64,000 nt of DNA from Cloacimonetes bacterium UBA6097 (GCA_002435865.1 DIWV01000014.1:98444-162443), one strand, 5' to 3'. Numbered from the stretch's first letter, positions 1 through 9,315 are shown. The notes: generated from the sequence alone by a model not told the origin. Numbers and translations are program-made.

Positions 1-21
1 GTCCGGGAAGATTTTTATTAA
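1..21 (+). CDS. Possible 3' end of an upstream gene
   Basis: Frame 1 reads VREDFY and then TAA at 19-21, 28 bases before the prepilin start. Prepilin genes often come in series, so this may be the tail of another operon member. Six codons cannot identify it, and a short open stretch could arise by chance. Confidence 0.2.
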   Translation, partial: VREDFY

Positions 22-49
22 TCAGGGAAACTGAAGGGATAAAAAAAAT

Positions 50-661
50 ATGAAGTTATTACGTTCACAAACCGGTTTTACCATAACAGAAATAATGGTT
101 GTAATTGTAATATCAGGATTTTTGATGGCAGTTGCAGCAACCGGCTTCAGTTCTTTCTTCAGTAAATTTAATGAAATGACCAAAACGATGGAGTTGCAAA
201 GAGATGCATTTAATTGCCTGCAAACCATTAAAAACGGTATTCCAATCGGCAGTGGAGCAGGCTTGAGATTTCAGGGTATTGCTACTTCTGATTCGGTTCT
301 GTTTGAAGGTACCAATGCAACCAGCGGTAAAAGCATCAGGCTGTATCCACCTGTTACGGATTATACTCATCAAAATGATTTTATTAGGATTTTCTATGAA
401 AAATCCAGTTGGTCAGTGCGTTCCACGTATCTGTATGGCTCTATTCAACCACCGGCACCTCTATATCTATTCCCCAAAAACACCAGGGGCAACACTATGG
501 AAGTGACCGATCTTAACTTTAAAAAAGTTAATGCGGGAGCAGTGACAAAAGTTTTAGAAGTCCAGCTGAGTGCCAGGGTTCCCATACGCCAAGTACATAA
601 AAACAAATTTGAATACGCATATGTGAACTATGCAACCAGAATGACTCTAAACATGAAATAA
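50..661 (+). CDS. Type IV prepilin-like protein (N-methylation motif)
   Basis: This 203-residue protein opens with a short basic leader and the class III signal TGFTITEIMVVIVISGF. Cleavage would fall after Gly9 and the conserved Glu lies at +5 of the mature chain. The following ~20 residues are hydrophobic, as in pilins and pseudopilins that pack into a helical bundle in the inner membrane. The rest is a soluble head without recognisable motifs or an obvious disulfide pair. It is the first complete gene of a T4P assembly operon, so it is likely a major or minor pilin/pseudopilin substrate of the PilB-PilC-PilQ machine downstream. A purine-rich AAGGGAT precedes the ATG at about 10 nt. Which pilin class it is cannot be told from sequence alone. 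Confidence 0.85.
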   Translation: MKLLRSQTGFTITEIMVVIVISGFLMAVAATGFSSFFSKFNEMTKTMELQRDAFNCLQTIKNGIPIGSGAGLRFQGIATSDSVLFEGTNATSGKSIRLYPPVTDYTHQNDFIRIFYEKSSWSVRSTYLYGSIQPPAPLYLFPKNTRGNTMEVTDLNFKKVNAGAVTKVLEVQLSARVPIRQVHKNKFEYAYVNYATRMTLNMK

Positions 662-698
662 TTATGAAAAAACAAAACAAAAAGCGAAGGAGGTAGGG

Positions 699-2582
699 AT
701 GTATAAATTACTTCGCAATCAACAAGGAAACATAGCCTTGGCATTAGCCCTGGCTGTGGTTGGTATCATGTCAGGCATTACGATGGCTACGCTTGCCTAT
801 AAGGATACTATTGATGCTCAGCATGATTTTAACGGCATTCAAGAATTACATCTTCTCAGGTCAGAAACTGTACGTGCCCAGGTAGTGGCGCAAAAACTGG
901 ATTATTCGGGAGGTGGATTTACTCTTGAGCCCCGGAAAGCTATTATAGTCAGTTCACATGCAAAAACTACCTACACTATGAACACGCAAATTCTTCAGCA
1001 GAATATATCAACCGGTGGCGGACTATATTTTTCACAAGGATACAATATCAGGACATTAGTGAATGCCTATCGAGGTGCAAATTCATCTCAATATGTTAAC
1101 AAAATCAAGCAGTCCATGGTATCCAAGTATGGTGAGAAGGGTATAAGACGCAACAGCTTTGCCGGATACCACTATTTTACCGATACAGACCAATCGATGA
1201 ATGGCACCAATGTTTATTTCTGGGGTCCGGATGTAATTCATGGCAAAGTTCACAGTAATTCTGATATCTGGATTAAACAATTAGGGGGCGGAAGCAACAA
1301 TGGTTGGCCTACGTTTTATGGTCCCGTCTATACTGCCGGAGAAATACAATCTTTCAGTGGTACTCCACCCTATGCGCAGGTGTTCAGAGGTGGATATTTT
1401 GAACATGTCAGTCAGCTGGAATTTAATCCAACTGCAGATTTAATACGAGCTCACGGCACAGCAATCGGTTCTACAGCTTATGATCCCAACCGTATTCTGT
1501 TTGTAGAAGTTAACGGGGGTTCATATAATTCATGGATGGGACAGATTATTAATGCAGGACCCGATACAGCAGATGTCTGGACTCAATATCCCCCGCGCGC
1601 AGGTACATACTTATTCCGTAACCGCTGGACAAAATATGATACTATGTGGACTGCAGGACCTTCAGGTCCGAGCATTGGACACTCCAATATTGTATTTTCC
1701 AAGTTATGGTTAAAAGGAAGATTCCAGGGAGCTCAAACCTGGTGCTCTGTTGACACGCTATATCTTAATGATAATTGCTATCTGGCGGGTACTCAACTTG
1801 GTTCGTGCCCGGATGGAACTGTTACTGGCTCTTCTATCAACCGCAGTGATTATTTAGGCATAGTATCTGAGAAATCTATCTTGATTCAATACGGGTATCG
1901 CGATCCCCAGGACTCAACCAGATACAAACCAAACTGCGATGGGAATACAACAGCCGGAGCTATATGGATTTATGCAGCTCTTTGCGCTTTGGGCGATGGC
2001 GCTGGTGTTACCCAGAAAGATGGAATTTTTACTTTTGAATACCAACATCCGCATCCATCTGTTCCAGCAGTAAGACTTGGCACTAATAATTATGTATGGG
2101 ATAAAATAGATATACATAGAAGGAGATTCCCTCAAACCGCTACTTCAAGATGGCCCGGGAACATAGATTATCCATGGTACAATCCCTTATGGCCGGAAGG
2201 ATTCCCATATACTGAGCGAGGTACCATACATTTGTGGGGCTCAGTTGCACAGAGGAGACGTGGCTATGTACACCGTAATCTGGCTGATAGTGAATATCCT
2301 AATCCTGACCAGCTTTGGAATATTCCCATAGATTTTTGCGGAGGAGCAGCAGGCAACACATATAATGATCCGGTTTTGGGCATTGCATGGCGTGCACAAC
2401 CAGCTCCAAACGCTACCGGCTCCGGAACAGGCTATTCTACAAAAGACTATAATTTTGACGAGCGTTTCTCATTTGTTACTCCACCGGATTTTCCGGAAGT
2501 ACATGTGAGGGGCGGCTTAACACCATTTGAATCAGAGGCTTGGGCATTGAGGAAACCACCGAAAACTTTAACGCAAAATTAA
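699..2582 (+). CDS. Large GspK/PilX-like surface protein of the pilus operon
   Basis: The 627-residue protein starts after a strong AAGGAGGTAGGG ribosome site. Its N-terminus (QQGNIALALALAVVGIM) looks like a prepilin signal after a short charged leader, but it lacks the Glu at +5, a property shared with GspK/PilX-type minor pseudopilins. After the membrane helix comes a long, Gly/Asn/Tyr/Trp-rich extracellular region (for example around residues 160-230 and 430-600) that I do not recognise with certainty. It resembles the poorly described large proteins (DUF4900-like) found in T4P loci. Its position directly after the prepilin and before pilM suggests a tip or minor-pilin-like component. Function is inferred from context and the N-terminus only. 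Confidence 0.6.
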   Translation: MYKLLRNQQGNIALALALAVVGIMSGITMATLAYKDTIDAQHDFNGIQELHLLRSETVRAQVVAQKLDYSGGGFTLEPRKAIIVSSHAKTTYTMNTQILQQNISTGGGLYFSQGYNIRTLVNAYRGANSSQYVNKIKQSMVSKYGEKGIRRNSFAGYHYFTDTDQSMNGTNVYFWGPDVIHGKVHSNSDIWIKQLGGGSNNGWPTFYGPVYTAGEIQSFSGTPPYAQVFRGGYFEHVSQLEFNPTADLIRAHGTAIGSTAYDPNRILFVEVNGGSYNSWMGQIINAGPDTADVWTQYPPRAGTYLFRNRWTKYDTMWTAGPSGPSIGHSNIVFSKLWLKGRFQGAQTWCSVDTLYLNDNCYLAGTQLGSCPDGTVTGSSINRSDYLGIVSEKSILIQYGYRDPQDSTRYKPNCDGNTTAGAIWIYAALCALGDGAGVTQKDGIFTFEYQHPHPSVPAVRLGTNNYVWDKIDIHRRRFPQTATSRWPGNIDYPWYNPLWPEGFPYTERGTIHLWGSVAQRRRGYVHRNLADSEYPNPDQLWNIPIDFCGGAAGNTYNDPVLGIAWRAQPAPNATGSGTGYSTKDYNFDERFSFVTPPDFPEVHVRGGLTPFESEAWALRKPPKTLTQN

Positions 2583-2603
2583 TGTGATAGATAAAGAGGA
2601 ACT

Positions 2604-3674
2604 ATGAAGAAAAAGAAACCGGTAAAGTTCAGAGAATCTGTGGGAATCGATATAGGTTCTCACAGCGTAAAAATCGTTCACCTAAAGCGTCTGCACGAAG
2701 GTTTTAAGCTCCTGAATTATGAGATAAGACCCACAGTGCCCCAGGGTGTTGAGTATGTGCCATCAGATTTAAGACCGGAGCGCTTTGCTCCGATTATTAT
2801 CGAAATGATGAAGACTCTGCACATAAGCCCCAAGACTATTAAGCACTTAGTTTCAGCAATAGGTGGAGACAACACTAGTATCAAGCAGATTAAGACAATT
2901 TTCTTACCCGATGATGAATTGGAATCTGCCTTATTTTTTGAAGCTAAGAAACATATCCCTATCAGCGGAAATGATATGGTTCTTGATTATCAGGTGTTGA
3001 ATGTGGAAGAAAAAACCAATAATATGAATATACTATTGGCTGCATCCACAAAGGACATATTGAACGAGCATTCAAATATATTGGTTACAGCAGGTCTTTC
3101 TCCCAATATTGTTGACCTTGATTCTTTAGCTGTTGCCAATAGCTTTGCGCTAAATTCATTTGTAGAAGATGGTGTATATGTGCTTTTGAATCTGGGTGCC
3201 CACAGAACCAATATGGTTATATGGGGACCTAATTCTAAAATGTTTGCTCGTGATATTCCTTTTGGGGGCTATCACATCACACGGGATATTATGAGAAAGC
3301 GGCAGCTGGAATTTAATGAAGCTGACAACTACAAGATGGAATGGGGTCTGCTTGATGATCCGAGTGCAGCTTCTGCGAGCACAATCAGCATGCTGGATAT
3401 TTCCGAGAAATCAACTGAAGATATGATAGTTGAAGAAATTAGACGCTCATTAAGGTTTTATGTTAAAGAAGCCGGTAATAGTGACTTTAGGAAAATCTAT
3501 CTCATGGGTGGAACTGCAAAATTAAAAGGTTTGCAAGAGTTCGTTCAGGATAAAGTAAATATTCCAACAGAAGTTTATATGCCTTTCGTAAACATAGAAA
3601 TGCCTGAGAAATTCCAAGATAAAAAAGACCCCCAATTGGCATTGGCAATCGGTCTGGCAATGCGCGTGGAATAG
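2604..3674 (+). CDS. pilM: PilM-like actin-fold ATPase of the T4P inner-membrane platform
   Basis: The 356-residue cytoplasmic protein has the actin/FtsA-like fold signatures of PilM: the phosphate-1 motif VGIDIGSHSVKIV near residues 13-25, a second strand-loop (VYVLLNLGAHRTNMVIW) near 190-206, and the adenosine motif KIYLMGGTAKLKG near 297-309. PilM binds ATP and, through a conserved groove, the short N-terminal cytoplasmic peptide of PilN, linking the cytoplasmic motor to the PilN-PilO-PilP-PilQ chain. Length matches the family. It is followed 15 nt later by the PilN-like gene, as in canonical pilMNOPQ operons. No missing core motif is seen. Confidence 0.9.
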   Translation: MKKKKPVKFRESVGIDIGSHSVKIVHLKRLHEGFKLLNYEIRPTVPQGVEYVPSDLRPERFAPIIIEMMKTLHISPKTIKHLVSAIGGDNTSIKQIKTIFLPDDELESALFFEAKKHIPISGNDMVLDYQVLNVEEKTNNMNILLAASTKDILNEHSNILVTAGLSPNIVDLDSLAVANSFALNSFVEDGVYVLLNLGAHRTNMVIWGPNSKMFARDIPFGGYHITRDIMRKRQLEFNEADNYKMEWGLLDDPSAASASTISMLDISEKSTEDMIVEEIRRSLRFYVKEAGNSDFRKIYLMGGTAKLKGLQEFVQDKVNIPTEVYMPFVNIEMPEKFQDKKDPQLALAIGLAMRVE

Positions 3675-3689
3675 GGCAGAGGTGAGATT

Positions 3690-4289
3690 ATGACGCAACA
3701 ATTTTACTTTAAAATCAACCTGAACAAATTCGGAGAAATGAAACTCCAGCAGGAGAAAGAGAAAAAGACTTTCATTAAAGCGATATTATTCTTTGCTATA
3801 GGCACGATCATATTGTTTAGCTTTGTCCTGTATCTTGATTCCATGCTTGCCAAGAAAGTTGCAAACCGCAAGGATTTCCTGCGGGAAACTGAGCAAAAGA
3901 TTGCTACATTCCAGGAGACTGCAGATTTCTTATCCAGTAATGATCTTGATTTGTTAGCTAAAACATTTACAGACAGAATATTCTGGGCTAAGAAACTGGT
4001 TGCACTATCTCATGAGATAGACAACAAAATGGCAATAACCCAGTTTTCTTATAAAAATGGAGTTCTTAGTTTATACGGTGTTACTTCAATAGATGCCACC
4101 CAAAGAGAATTTGATTTAATTGACAGGTTTATTTCTAATTTAAAGGCAAATGAGCAAATCAGCAAGGACTTCCCTGAAATCAAATATGCCAGGGCTAGTC
4201 GTGATAAGGTTAAAGATACAGATATTATCAGATTCCAGATTGATTGCTTCAGCAATGATTTTAACAGCCGTAAAGGTGGTGTCAGATGA
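3690..4289 (+). CDS. pilN: PilN-like inner-membrane protein
   Basis: This 199-residue protein has a short N-terminal cytoplasmic stretch (FYFKINLNKFGE, similar to the PilM-binding INLNPW-type peptide of PilN), one membrane helix at about residues 33-53, a coiled-coil-prone segment and a periplasmic alpha/beta domain of the ferredoxin-like type expected for PilN. It would heterodimerise with the next gene product (PilO-like). The stop overlaps the start of the next gene (ATGA), indicating translational coupling. The family is weakly conserved, so the call rests on order, size and topology more than on specific residues. Confidence 0.75.
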   Translation: MTQQFYFKINLNKFGEMKLQQEKEKKTFIKAILFFAIGTIILFSFVLYLDSMLAKKVANRKDFLRETEQKIATFQETADFLSSNDLDLLAKTFTDRIFWAKKLVALSHEIDNKMAITQFSYKNGVLSLYGVTSIDATQREFDLIDRFISNLKANEQISKDFPEIKYARASRDKVKDTDIIRFQIDCFSNDFNSRKGGVR

Positions 4290-4852
4290 AACAGAAATAT
4301 CTAATCTTAACCTTGCTCATGGTTCTCATTGGAGTATTATTCTTCATGATAAGCAGTTCCCTGATTGGTAAGAAAGTTACTGAGATTGAACAATTGGATA
4401 ACAAAATAAAAAATGCTCAGGAAAAACTTAACAGTACCAAAGTTATGGATCAACAGCTGAGCCAGTTTTCTTTGATTATTGATAACAGTCTGACCAAACA
4501 GAAGACTTTCAATTTTGAAGAAGTCAATGCGTTTGTAAAGAATCTGGCTGATTTAGCTGATCAAAATAGAATTGCAGTATTAGCTATCTATCCCAAAGAA
4601 ATTCAGAGCGGTGTGAACTTAGTGGAACAGCAGTACATTTTAGAACTGAATACTACATATGTTCAACTTGGTCAGTTTCTTGGTAATCTGGAAGCACTGG
4701 ATAACATAGTAAAAATTAATACTCTCGATGTTATGCCTGTAGCCGAAACTGATTCCGGAAAAAAGAAAACCGAAACAACTACTGGTCCCAAGATAGCACG
4801 ATATAAGGTTGCTTTGGAATTATCTGTATTCAAGGTAAAGAGGGAGGCATAA
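4286..4852 (+). CDS. pilO: PilO-like inner-membrane protein
   Basis: The 188-residue protein has one N-terminal membrane helix (about residues 5-27), a coiled coil (about 30-60) and a C-terminal periplasmic domain (NRIAVLAIYPKEI, FLGNLEALDNIVKI) typical of PilO. Its ATG lies inside the 3' end of pilN and its TAA overlaps the next ATG, so pilN, pilO and the following gene are tightly coupled. PilO partners PilN and contacts PilP. The 'GQFLGNLEALDNIVKINTLDV' type pattern, where strand and helix alternate around a 'leu-gly-x-leu-glu' core, is the best family signature here. Confidence 0.75.
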   Translation: MKQKYLILTLLMVLIGVLFFMISSSLIGKKVTEIEQLDNKIKNAQEKLNSTKVMDQQLSQFSLIIDNSLTKQKTFNFEEVNAFVKNLADLADQNRIAVLAIYPKEIQSGVNLVEQQYILELNTTYVQLGQFLGNLEALDNIVKINTLDVMPVAETDSGKKKTETTTGPKIARYKVALELSVFKVKREA

Positions 4853-5391
4853 TGGAAGCACGTTTTGTAAAAGACCTGGCAATATCTCTTATCTTTATCA
4901 TTCTTTTTGCTTTTGCAGTCAAAGATTATACAGTTTATAAAAAAGTAACTGGAATTGAGTACCAATCTAAATATACTGACATCTCGGTTAATGAAGAACT
5001 GATGAATAAAATTAAAACAATTGAATCATCAATCAAAGACAGAAAGATGTTTACTTTTAATGTTCCCACTGATCCACTTCGTCAGGATCCTGTCATTAAA
5101 GACAGGCTGGACAGGCTTCAGGCATGGGAAAACATGGTTGCAAATATGGTGCGTGTGGCAGCCACATTCATTAATGAAGACAATGAAAAATGTGCTATCA
5201 TATCATATCAGGGTAAAAGTGATATCTATCGTATTGGAGATATAATTGCCGGAAGGCATATTGTAGATATCCAGGAACAACAAGTTATTTACACATCCGG
5301 GGGAGTTCGTTCTATAATGGTAGTTCAACCCATACCTCCAAAACCGGCTGACATAGATGAAAGTAAAAACATAACAGATTTTAACTATTAA
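4852..5391 (+). CDS. PilP/GspC-like periplasmic linker
   Basis: The 179-residue protein begins with one membrane helix (about residues 9-26) rather than the lipobox usual for PilP. The C-terminal part (residues ~120-165; KSDIYRIGDIIAGRHIV...QQVIYTSGG) reads like the small beta domain shared by PilP and the GspC homology region, where an 'I-x-D-x-I-x-G-x-x-V' strand pair ends in an 'x-V-x-x-x-x-G' turn. That domain bridges the inner-membrane PilNO complex to the N-terminal domains of the secretin encoded next. Position between pilO and pilQ supports the role. The membrane anchor in place of a lipid anchor makes it look more GspC-like than textbook PilP. Confidence 0.65.
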   Translation: MEARFVKDLAISLIFIILFAFAVKDYTVYKKVTGIEYQSKYTDISVNEELMNKIKTIESSIKDRKMFTFNVPTDPLRQDPVIKDRLDRLQAWENMVANMVRVAATFINEDNEKCAIISYQGKSDIYRIGDIIAGRHIVDIQEQQVIYTSGGVRSIMVVQPIPPKPADIDESKNITDFNY

Positions 5392-5411
5392 TATAGAAAG
5401 TGGGAGAAATT

Positions 5412-6824
5412 ATGAAATATTCGAAAATATCCACACGTGGGCTAGGTTTAATTGTCATAATGATGTTATTAATGATTACATCATCGCTTGTGGCACAACA
5501 GATGAATGGATCTGCATCCTTTAATAAAAGAGTGTCGTATGATGCAGACGATGCTTCATTGTCTTCAATCTTCACTGCCCTTGCAAGATTGAGCGGCGCT
5601 AACATTGTTTTAGCGGTTGAATCTGCCGGGGATAAAGAGAAACAAGATGTCAGGAGAATTTCCGTTCATATTAAAGATGTTCAGATTGAACAGGCTGTTT
5701 CATTGGTAGCAAGATCTGCAGGTCTTTCTTACCGTGTCGTTGGGGAAAACACTTTTTTAGTTGGAGACAAAGCTAAGATTAGTGAAGAAACAGGTGAACG
5801 CACTTATGTTATTCAGCTTAATAACATTGATGCTGTAAAAATTTCGAAAGCATTAGGTAGTGCACCAGGTAAAACCGTGCCTATTGAAGGCCAGAATGCT
5901 ATATTAGTCGTGGGAAATCCTGATTCTTATGACATGATAAATTCTATCGTAAGAGGATTGGATGTTCCACAGAAGCAGATTGAAATCAGGGTACGCTTAA
6001 TTGAGATTCAGGTTACAAGTGCCAAGAAATATGGTATTGATTGGTCAAGGTTAAATCAGATTACTACTATTCTTGCTGAAGACCCGGTAAATGGAGCCGG
6101 GGCAGGTTTACCATATAACTTTATCGATGAGACAGGCTATTTACCATTTGGAGATCCTACGGACTTGGGGAAACTTCCCGAACAACAGTATTTCCAAAAG
6201 ATGGGTTCGTTTGATGATGTAGGTCACTTTAGCCGTCAATTATCTGCTTTTGATGTAACAATCGATTGGTTATTAGAAAATAACGCTGCAAAATTACTTA
6301 CCGATACACGAGTTACTGCGATGAACGGCGAACAGGCCATAATCCAAATCGGTGAAGAGGTACCTTATGTGGCAAGAAATCTGGATAACGATTTTTCAGT
6401 AGAGATAACTAAAGTTGGTATTTTATTGGATGTTACTCCAACAATAAATAAAGATGGGCAAATTATTGCAAAGATAACTCCTGAAGTCAGTTCAATTGTT
6501 GACTTTGTAGCAGGATACTTACCTCGCACTAAAGTACGTAGGGTTACTTCCACAGTTACTGTCCCTGACGGACAGAAGATTATTGTAGGCGGATTGTTAA
6601 ATTCATCAATCTCACAAACAACAAACAAACTTCCATTATTGGGTGATATTCCTTTAATAGGCAAGATATTTCAACATAAGGATGAAACCATAGAAAACAC
6701 TGACCTTATTATGGAAATTACACCCAGATTAATTACAGGAAATGAACCTGTAAGAGAGATTAAAGTAGACGAACGTCTTAGTAAACGTCTGATTGAATTT
6801 GAAGACGTAGAAGAACAAAATTAA
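5412..6824 (+). CDS. pilQ: PilQ/GspD-family outer-membrane secretin
   Basis: I place the start at ATG 5412 because a GGGAG site sits 5 nt upstream; an in-frame GTG at 5400 lacks one. The 470-residue protein has a signal peptide ending near SSLVAQ, an STN-like domain (~35-110), one N1-type domain (~125-180, with ILVVGNPDSYDMINSIVRGLD) and the C-terminal secretin channel domain (~280-450). The channel contains the conserved VPYVARN, GILLDVTPTI and VTVPDGQKIIVGGLL...LPLLGDIPLIGKIF signature. It forms the outer-membrane pore through which the pilus passes. At 470 residues it is shorter than many PilQ proteins and has no AMIN domain. It ends 10 nt before a lipoprotein gene. Confidence 0.92.
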   Translation: MKYSKISTRGLGLIVIMMLLMITSSLVAQQMNGSASFNKRVSYDADDASLSSIFTALARLSGANIVLAVESAGDKEKQDVRRISVHIKDVQIEQAVSLVARSAGLSYRVVGENTFLVGDKAKISEETGERTYVIQLNNIDAVKISKALGSAPGKTVPIEGQNAILVVGNPDSYDMINSIVRGLDVPQKQIEIRVRLIEIQVTSAKKYGIDWSRLNQITTILAEDPVNGAGAGLPYNFIDETGYLPFGDPTDLGKLPEQQYFQKMGSFDDVGHFSRQLSAFDVTIDWLLENNAAKLLTDTRVTAMNGEQAIIQIGEEVPYVARNLDNDFSVEITKVGILLDVTPTINKDGQIIAKITPEVSSIVDFVAGYLPRTKVRRVTSTVTVPDGQKIIVGGLLNSSISQTTNKLPLLGDIPLIGKIFQHKDETIENTDLIMEITPRLITGNEPVREIKVDERLSKRLIEFEDVEEQN

Positions 6825-6834
6825 GGGGGCCACT

Positions 6835-9132
6835 ATGAAACGTAAGCTAAATCTCTTACCCCTAATCATGGTTTTAGTTATGGTTTTGGTTGCTTTTGCC
6901 ACATCATGTGACAAACGTAATCCACCACCACTTGTACCGCCAATACCTGAACCAACACCACTTGACCAATTACGTGAGATCACCAGAATATCTGCTTCTC
7001 CGGAGACTATTTATGCTGATAATGGCATCACATACTCCACGATCAGCGTTACGGTGAAGAATGGAGATAATTTCGCAGTTCCCGGTCAGATTGTTATGTT
7101 CAAAACATCTTTAGGCAGAATATTAACAAGTGTTGGAACAGATAGTACAGGCGTAGCTAGATCCACGTTTTGGGATGAAGGTACCACAGGAGTAGCAACT
7201 ATTTGGGCAATAGTTAGAAATTACTCTATTGAAAATCCGGATTCATTAATTTCAGGAGACACTACTTCAGTGACAGTTACTATTGCTGATGTACCTCCTA
7301 TTTCATCACTGGCATTAGAAATGCCATCTTCTTTAAACCCGCAACCCCTGAATGTAATGCAGTCCATTACAGTACGTGCCAGGGCAAAGAATATTCTGGG
7401 CAATGACGTACCGGATAACACTTTGATATCTTTTGCTTCAACAGCAGGTTATTTTACGGATATCGAAGGTAATCCCATTGGAGATTCAATTGTTGTTGCA
7501 ACAGAAAACGGGCGAGCGACGACAACGTTCAATGCAGGTCCGATTGCCGGAATAGGAACGATTACAGCGAGAATATCTGACCAGATGAGCAACCGTAATA
7601 TCCTCGTCAGTCCCGGAAGACCTGCAAACCTAAACCTGAAATCATTTGTTGAGGTTAATGGTGAATTAGTAGAAGCGGATACCAGCTCTGTTAACAGTCC
7701 AAATTATATTTGGATGCAAGCAGTTATCAAGGACGCTTATAACAATGTCGTTCCATCCAAACCGATTAAATTCGGCACAAACCTTGGTACTTTCGTTAAC
7801 ACAGTTCAGGAAATTACCACAAATTCCGATGCTGACGGTATGGCACAAGTTCGCTTTACTCCCGGTTTACAAGCAGGTGCAGCTACTATCACTGCTTATG
7901 CAAATGGTGATACATTACAAGACCAGCTTATATTCAGCATCAAATCGACAAAGATTCATTCTATCCAGTTTGCGCAAGCCGGTCAGATTGACCTTAATGT
8001 TGCCAACACTGGCGGAACGGAATCTGCAATCTTAAAGGTTAAGCTCTACGACATCAACGGGAACCTGATTGATACTCCCAAAAATGTATGGTTCAGGATT
8101 ATGAATCCCAACCCGCCTGATGGAGCTAACCTTAATAATATGCCGGTAAGCGACTCTGTTTTAGTTGTTTCAAATGGTGGAGAAGCGCAAATCTCAGTCA
8201 ATAGCGGAACCGAATCCGGTATTCTGAATATTCGCGCAAGCTGCACTTCAGAAGGCAGATATATAAAAGCAACCAAGCCAAACATCGTTATCCATGCAGG
8301 ACCACCTCACAGGGTAGTTCCATCTGCCAGCGGCTTTAACACCGGTACAAACATGGGTGGTGGTTTGTGGCAGATTATCGCCCAAGCTAATGTATACGAT
8401 ATTTATAATAATCCTGTGGATTACGGAACCAGCGTCTGGTTCTATCTGCCAAGCGATATTCTCAATTGCCAGATAGGTGCAAATGCCTATGTAGGCAATG
8501 AAAGTGTCCAGGGCGACTCCACTGCAGGTGTTGCTTATACTACCTTACTATATTCCGGAATATACACCTTTGAAAGCCTTAAAATCAGGGCTGTAACAGG
8601 TGGTATTAACGGTATCGAAGTTGTTGGCGAGTCCTTTATAGTCCTTCCATTGAACCAGCCGCAGTTGGAGCTGGAAATTATTCCGGGCAACATAGTATAT
8701 CATGGTAACACCAATACAGTTCCCGCATCTGCAACTGCATTGCTTAATCTGGCATTATTCGATGTTCAGGGTTGTGCAATTCATAATGCCGAGATATCAA
8801 TGACTTCTACCAGAGGTACGTTTGAGTACTCGGTCGGAACTAATGAAGACCCAATGAACAGTAACTCGCAATCCACACCGTGGATTGTAGTAACAGACTG
8901 GTATGATCAAAATTCTGCTAATCCAGATATAACACCAATACCTTATAACGATGTCAATGACGGACAGGATGGATTGGCGCAGGGATTGATTAGATTCTAT
9001 GCCTGGGAGATTCCGTTTGGTGACCCGATGACAAATACACCGGGTATCACATCTGTTACTGTTACTGCCAGGTTATTGGGTACTGCAGCATCGGCAACAT
9101 CTACTACAACGCTGATCAGATACCCGACCTAA
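6835..9132 (+). CDS. Lipoprotein with bacterial Ig-like (Big_1/invasin-type) repeats
   Basis: A strong AAGGGGG site precedes this 765-residue gene. The N-terminus has a hydrophobic signal ending in FATSC (Cys ~25), a plausible lipobox, followed by a Pro-rich linker (NPPPLVPPIPEPTP). At least four repeats of the Big_1 type follow (starting near residues 45, 155, 265 and 370), recognisable by the pattern 'A-x-x-x-x-x-A-x-G-x-x-x-x-x-I-x-V-x-V-x-D' and 'T-D-x-x-G-x-A-x-x-x-F'. Such domains are extended beta sandwiches of adhesins. It lies between the secretin and PilB genes, so it may decorate or stabilise the pilus pore at the outer membrane. That role is inference; no known T4P pilotin has this architecture. 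Confidence 0.75.
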   Translation: MKRKLNLLPLIMVLVMVLVAFATSCDKRNPPPLVPPIPEPTPLDQLREITRISASPETIYADNGITYSTISVTVKNGDNFAVPGQIVMFKTSLGRILTSVGTDSTGVARSTFWDEGTTGVATIWAIVRNYSIENPDSLISGDTTSVTVTIADVPPISSLALEMPSSLNPQPLNVMQSITVRARAKNILGNDVPDNTLISFASTAGYFTDIEGNPIGDSIVVATENGRATTTFNAGPIAGIGTITARISDQMSNRNILVSPGRPANLNLKSFVEVNGELVEADTSSVNSPNYIWMQAVIKDAYNNVVPSKPIKFGTNLGTFVNTVQEITTNSDADGMAQVRFTPGLQAGAATITAYANGDTLQDQLIFSIKSTKIHSIQFAQAGQIDLNVANTGGTESAILKVKLYDINGNLIDTPKNVWFRIMNPNPPDGANLNNMPVSDSVLVVSNGGEAQISVNSGTESGILNIRASCTSEGRYIKATKPNIVIHAGPPHRVVPSASGFNTGTNMGGGLWQIIAQANVYDIYNNPVDYGTSVWFYLPSDILNCQIGANAYVGNESVQGDSTAGVAYTTLLYSGIYTFESLKIRAVTGGINGIEVVGESFIVLPLNQPQLELEIIPGNIVYHGNTNTVPASATALLNLALFDVQGCAIHNAEISMTSTRGTFEYSVGTNEDPMNSNSQSTPWIVVTDWYDQNSANPDITPIPYNDVNDGQDGLAQGLIRFYAWEIPFGDPMTNTPGITSVTVTARLLGTAASATSTTTLIRYPT

Positions 9133-9178
9133 TTACAGGAATAATAATAGATTTAATCACTTATTGATGATTTATATG

Positions 9179-9210
9179 GTTACAGAATCCGGAAACGGGT
9201 TCTGTAACCA
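9179..9210 (+). promoter_or_regulatory. Strong hairpin in the leader upstream of pilB
   Basis: GGTTACAGAATCC (9179-9191) pairs with GGGTTCTGTAACC (9198-9210) around a 6-nt loop, giving a 13-bp stem with one wobble. No T-run follows, so it is not a standard intrinsic terminator. It lies in the 183-nt gap between the lipoprotein gene and pilB and could stabilise or separate the upstream mRNA. Confidence 0.6.
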
Positions 9211-9250
9211 AACTTTAGCTAAATTATAAGTATTGCCTGATTGAGAGTGC

Positions 9251-9281
9251 ATTTGTGTAACTGTCGGCAGATTACACAAAT
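9251..9281 (+). promoter_or_regulatory. Second hairpin in the pilB leader
   Basis: ATTTGTGTAA (9251-9260) is perfectly complementary to TTACACAAAT (9272-9281) with an 11-nt loop. It sits 35 nt before the pilB ATG and again lacks a T-run. With the hairpin at 9179-9210 it makes a structured 5' region that may set pilB/pilC expression apart from the upstream genes. Confidence 0.5.
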
Positions 9282-9315
9282 AATCTTTCATCCGGGCGAT
9301 AATTAAGAGGATAAA

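Noticed and set aside
9179..9210. Intrinsic terminator before pilB
   Set aside because: The stem is strong but no T-run follows on the + strand, so it is listed as a regulatory hairpin instead.
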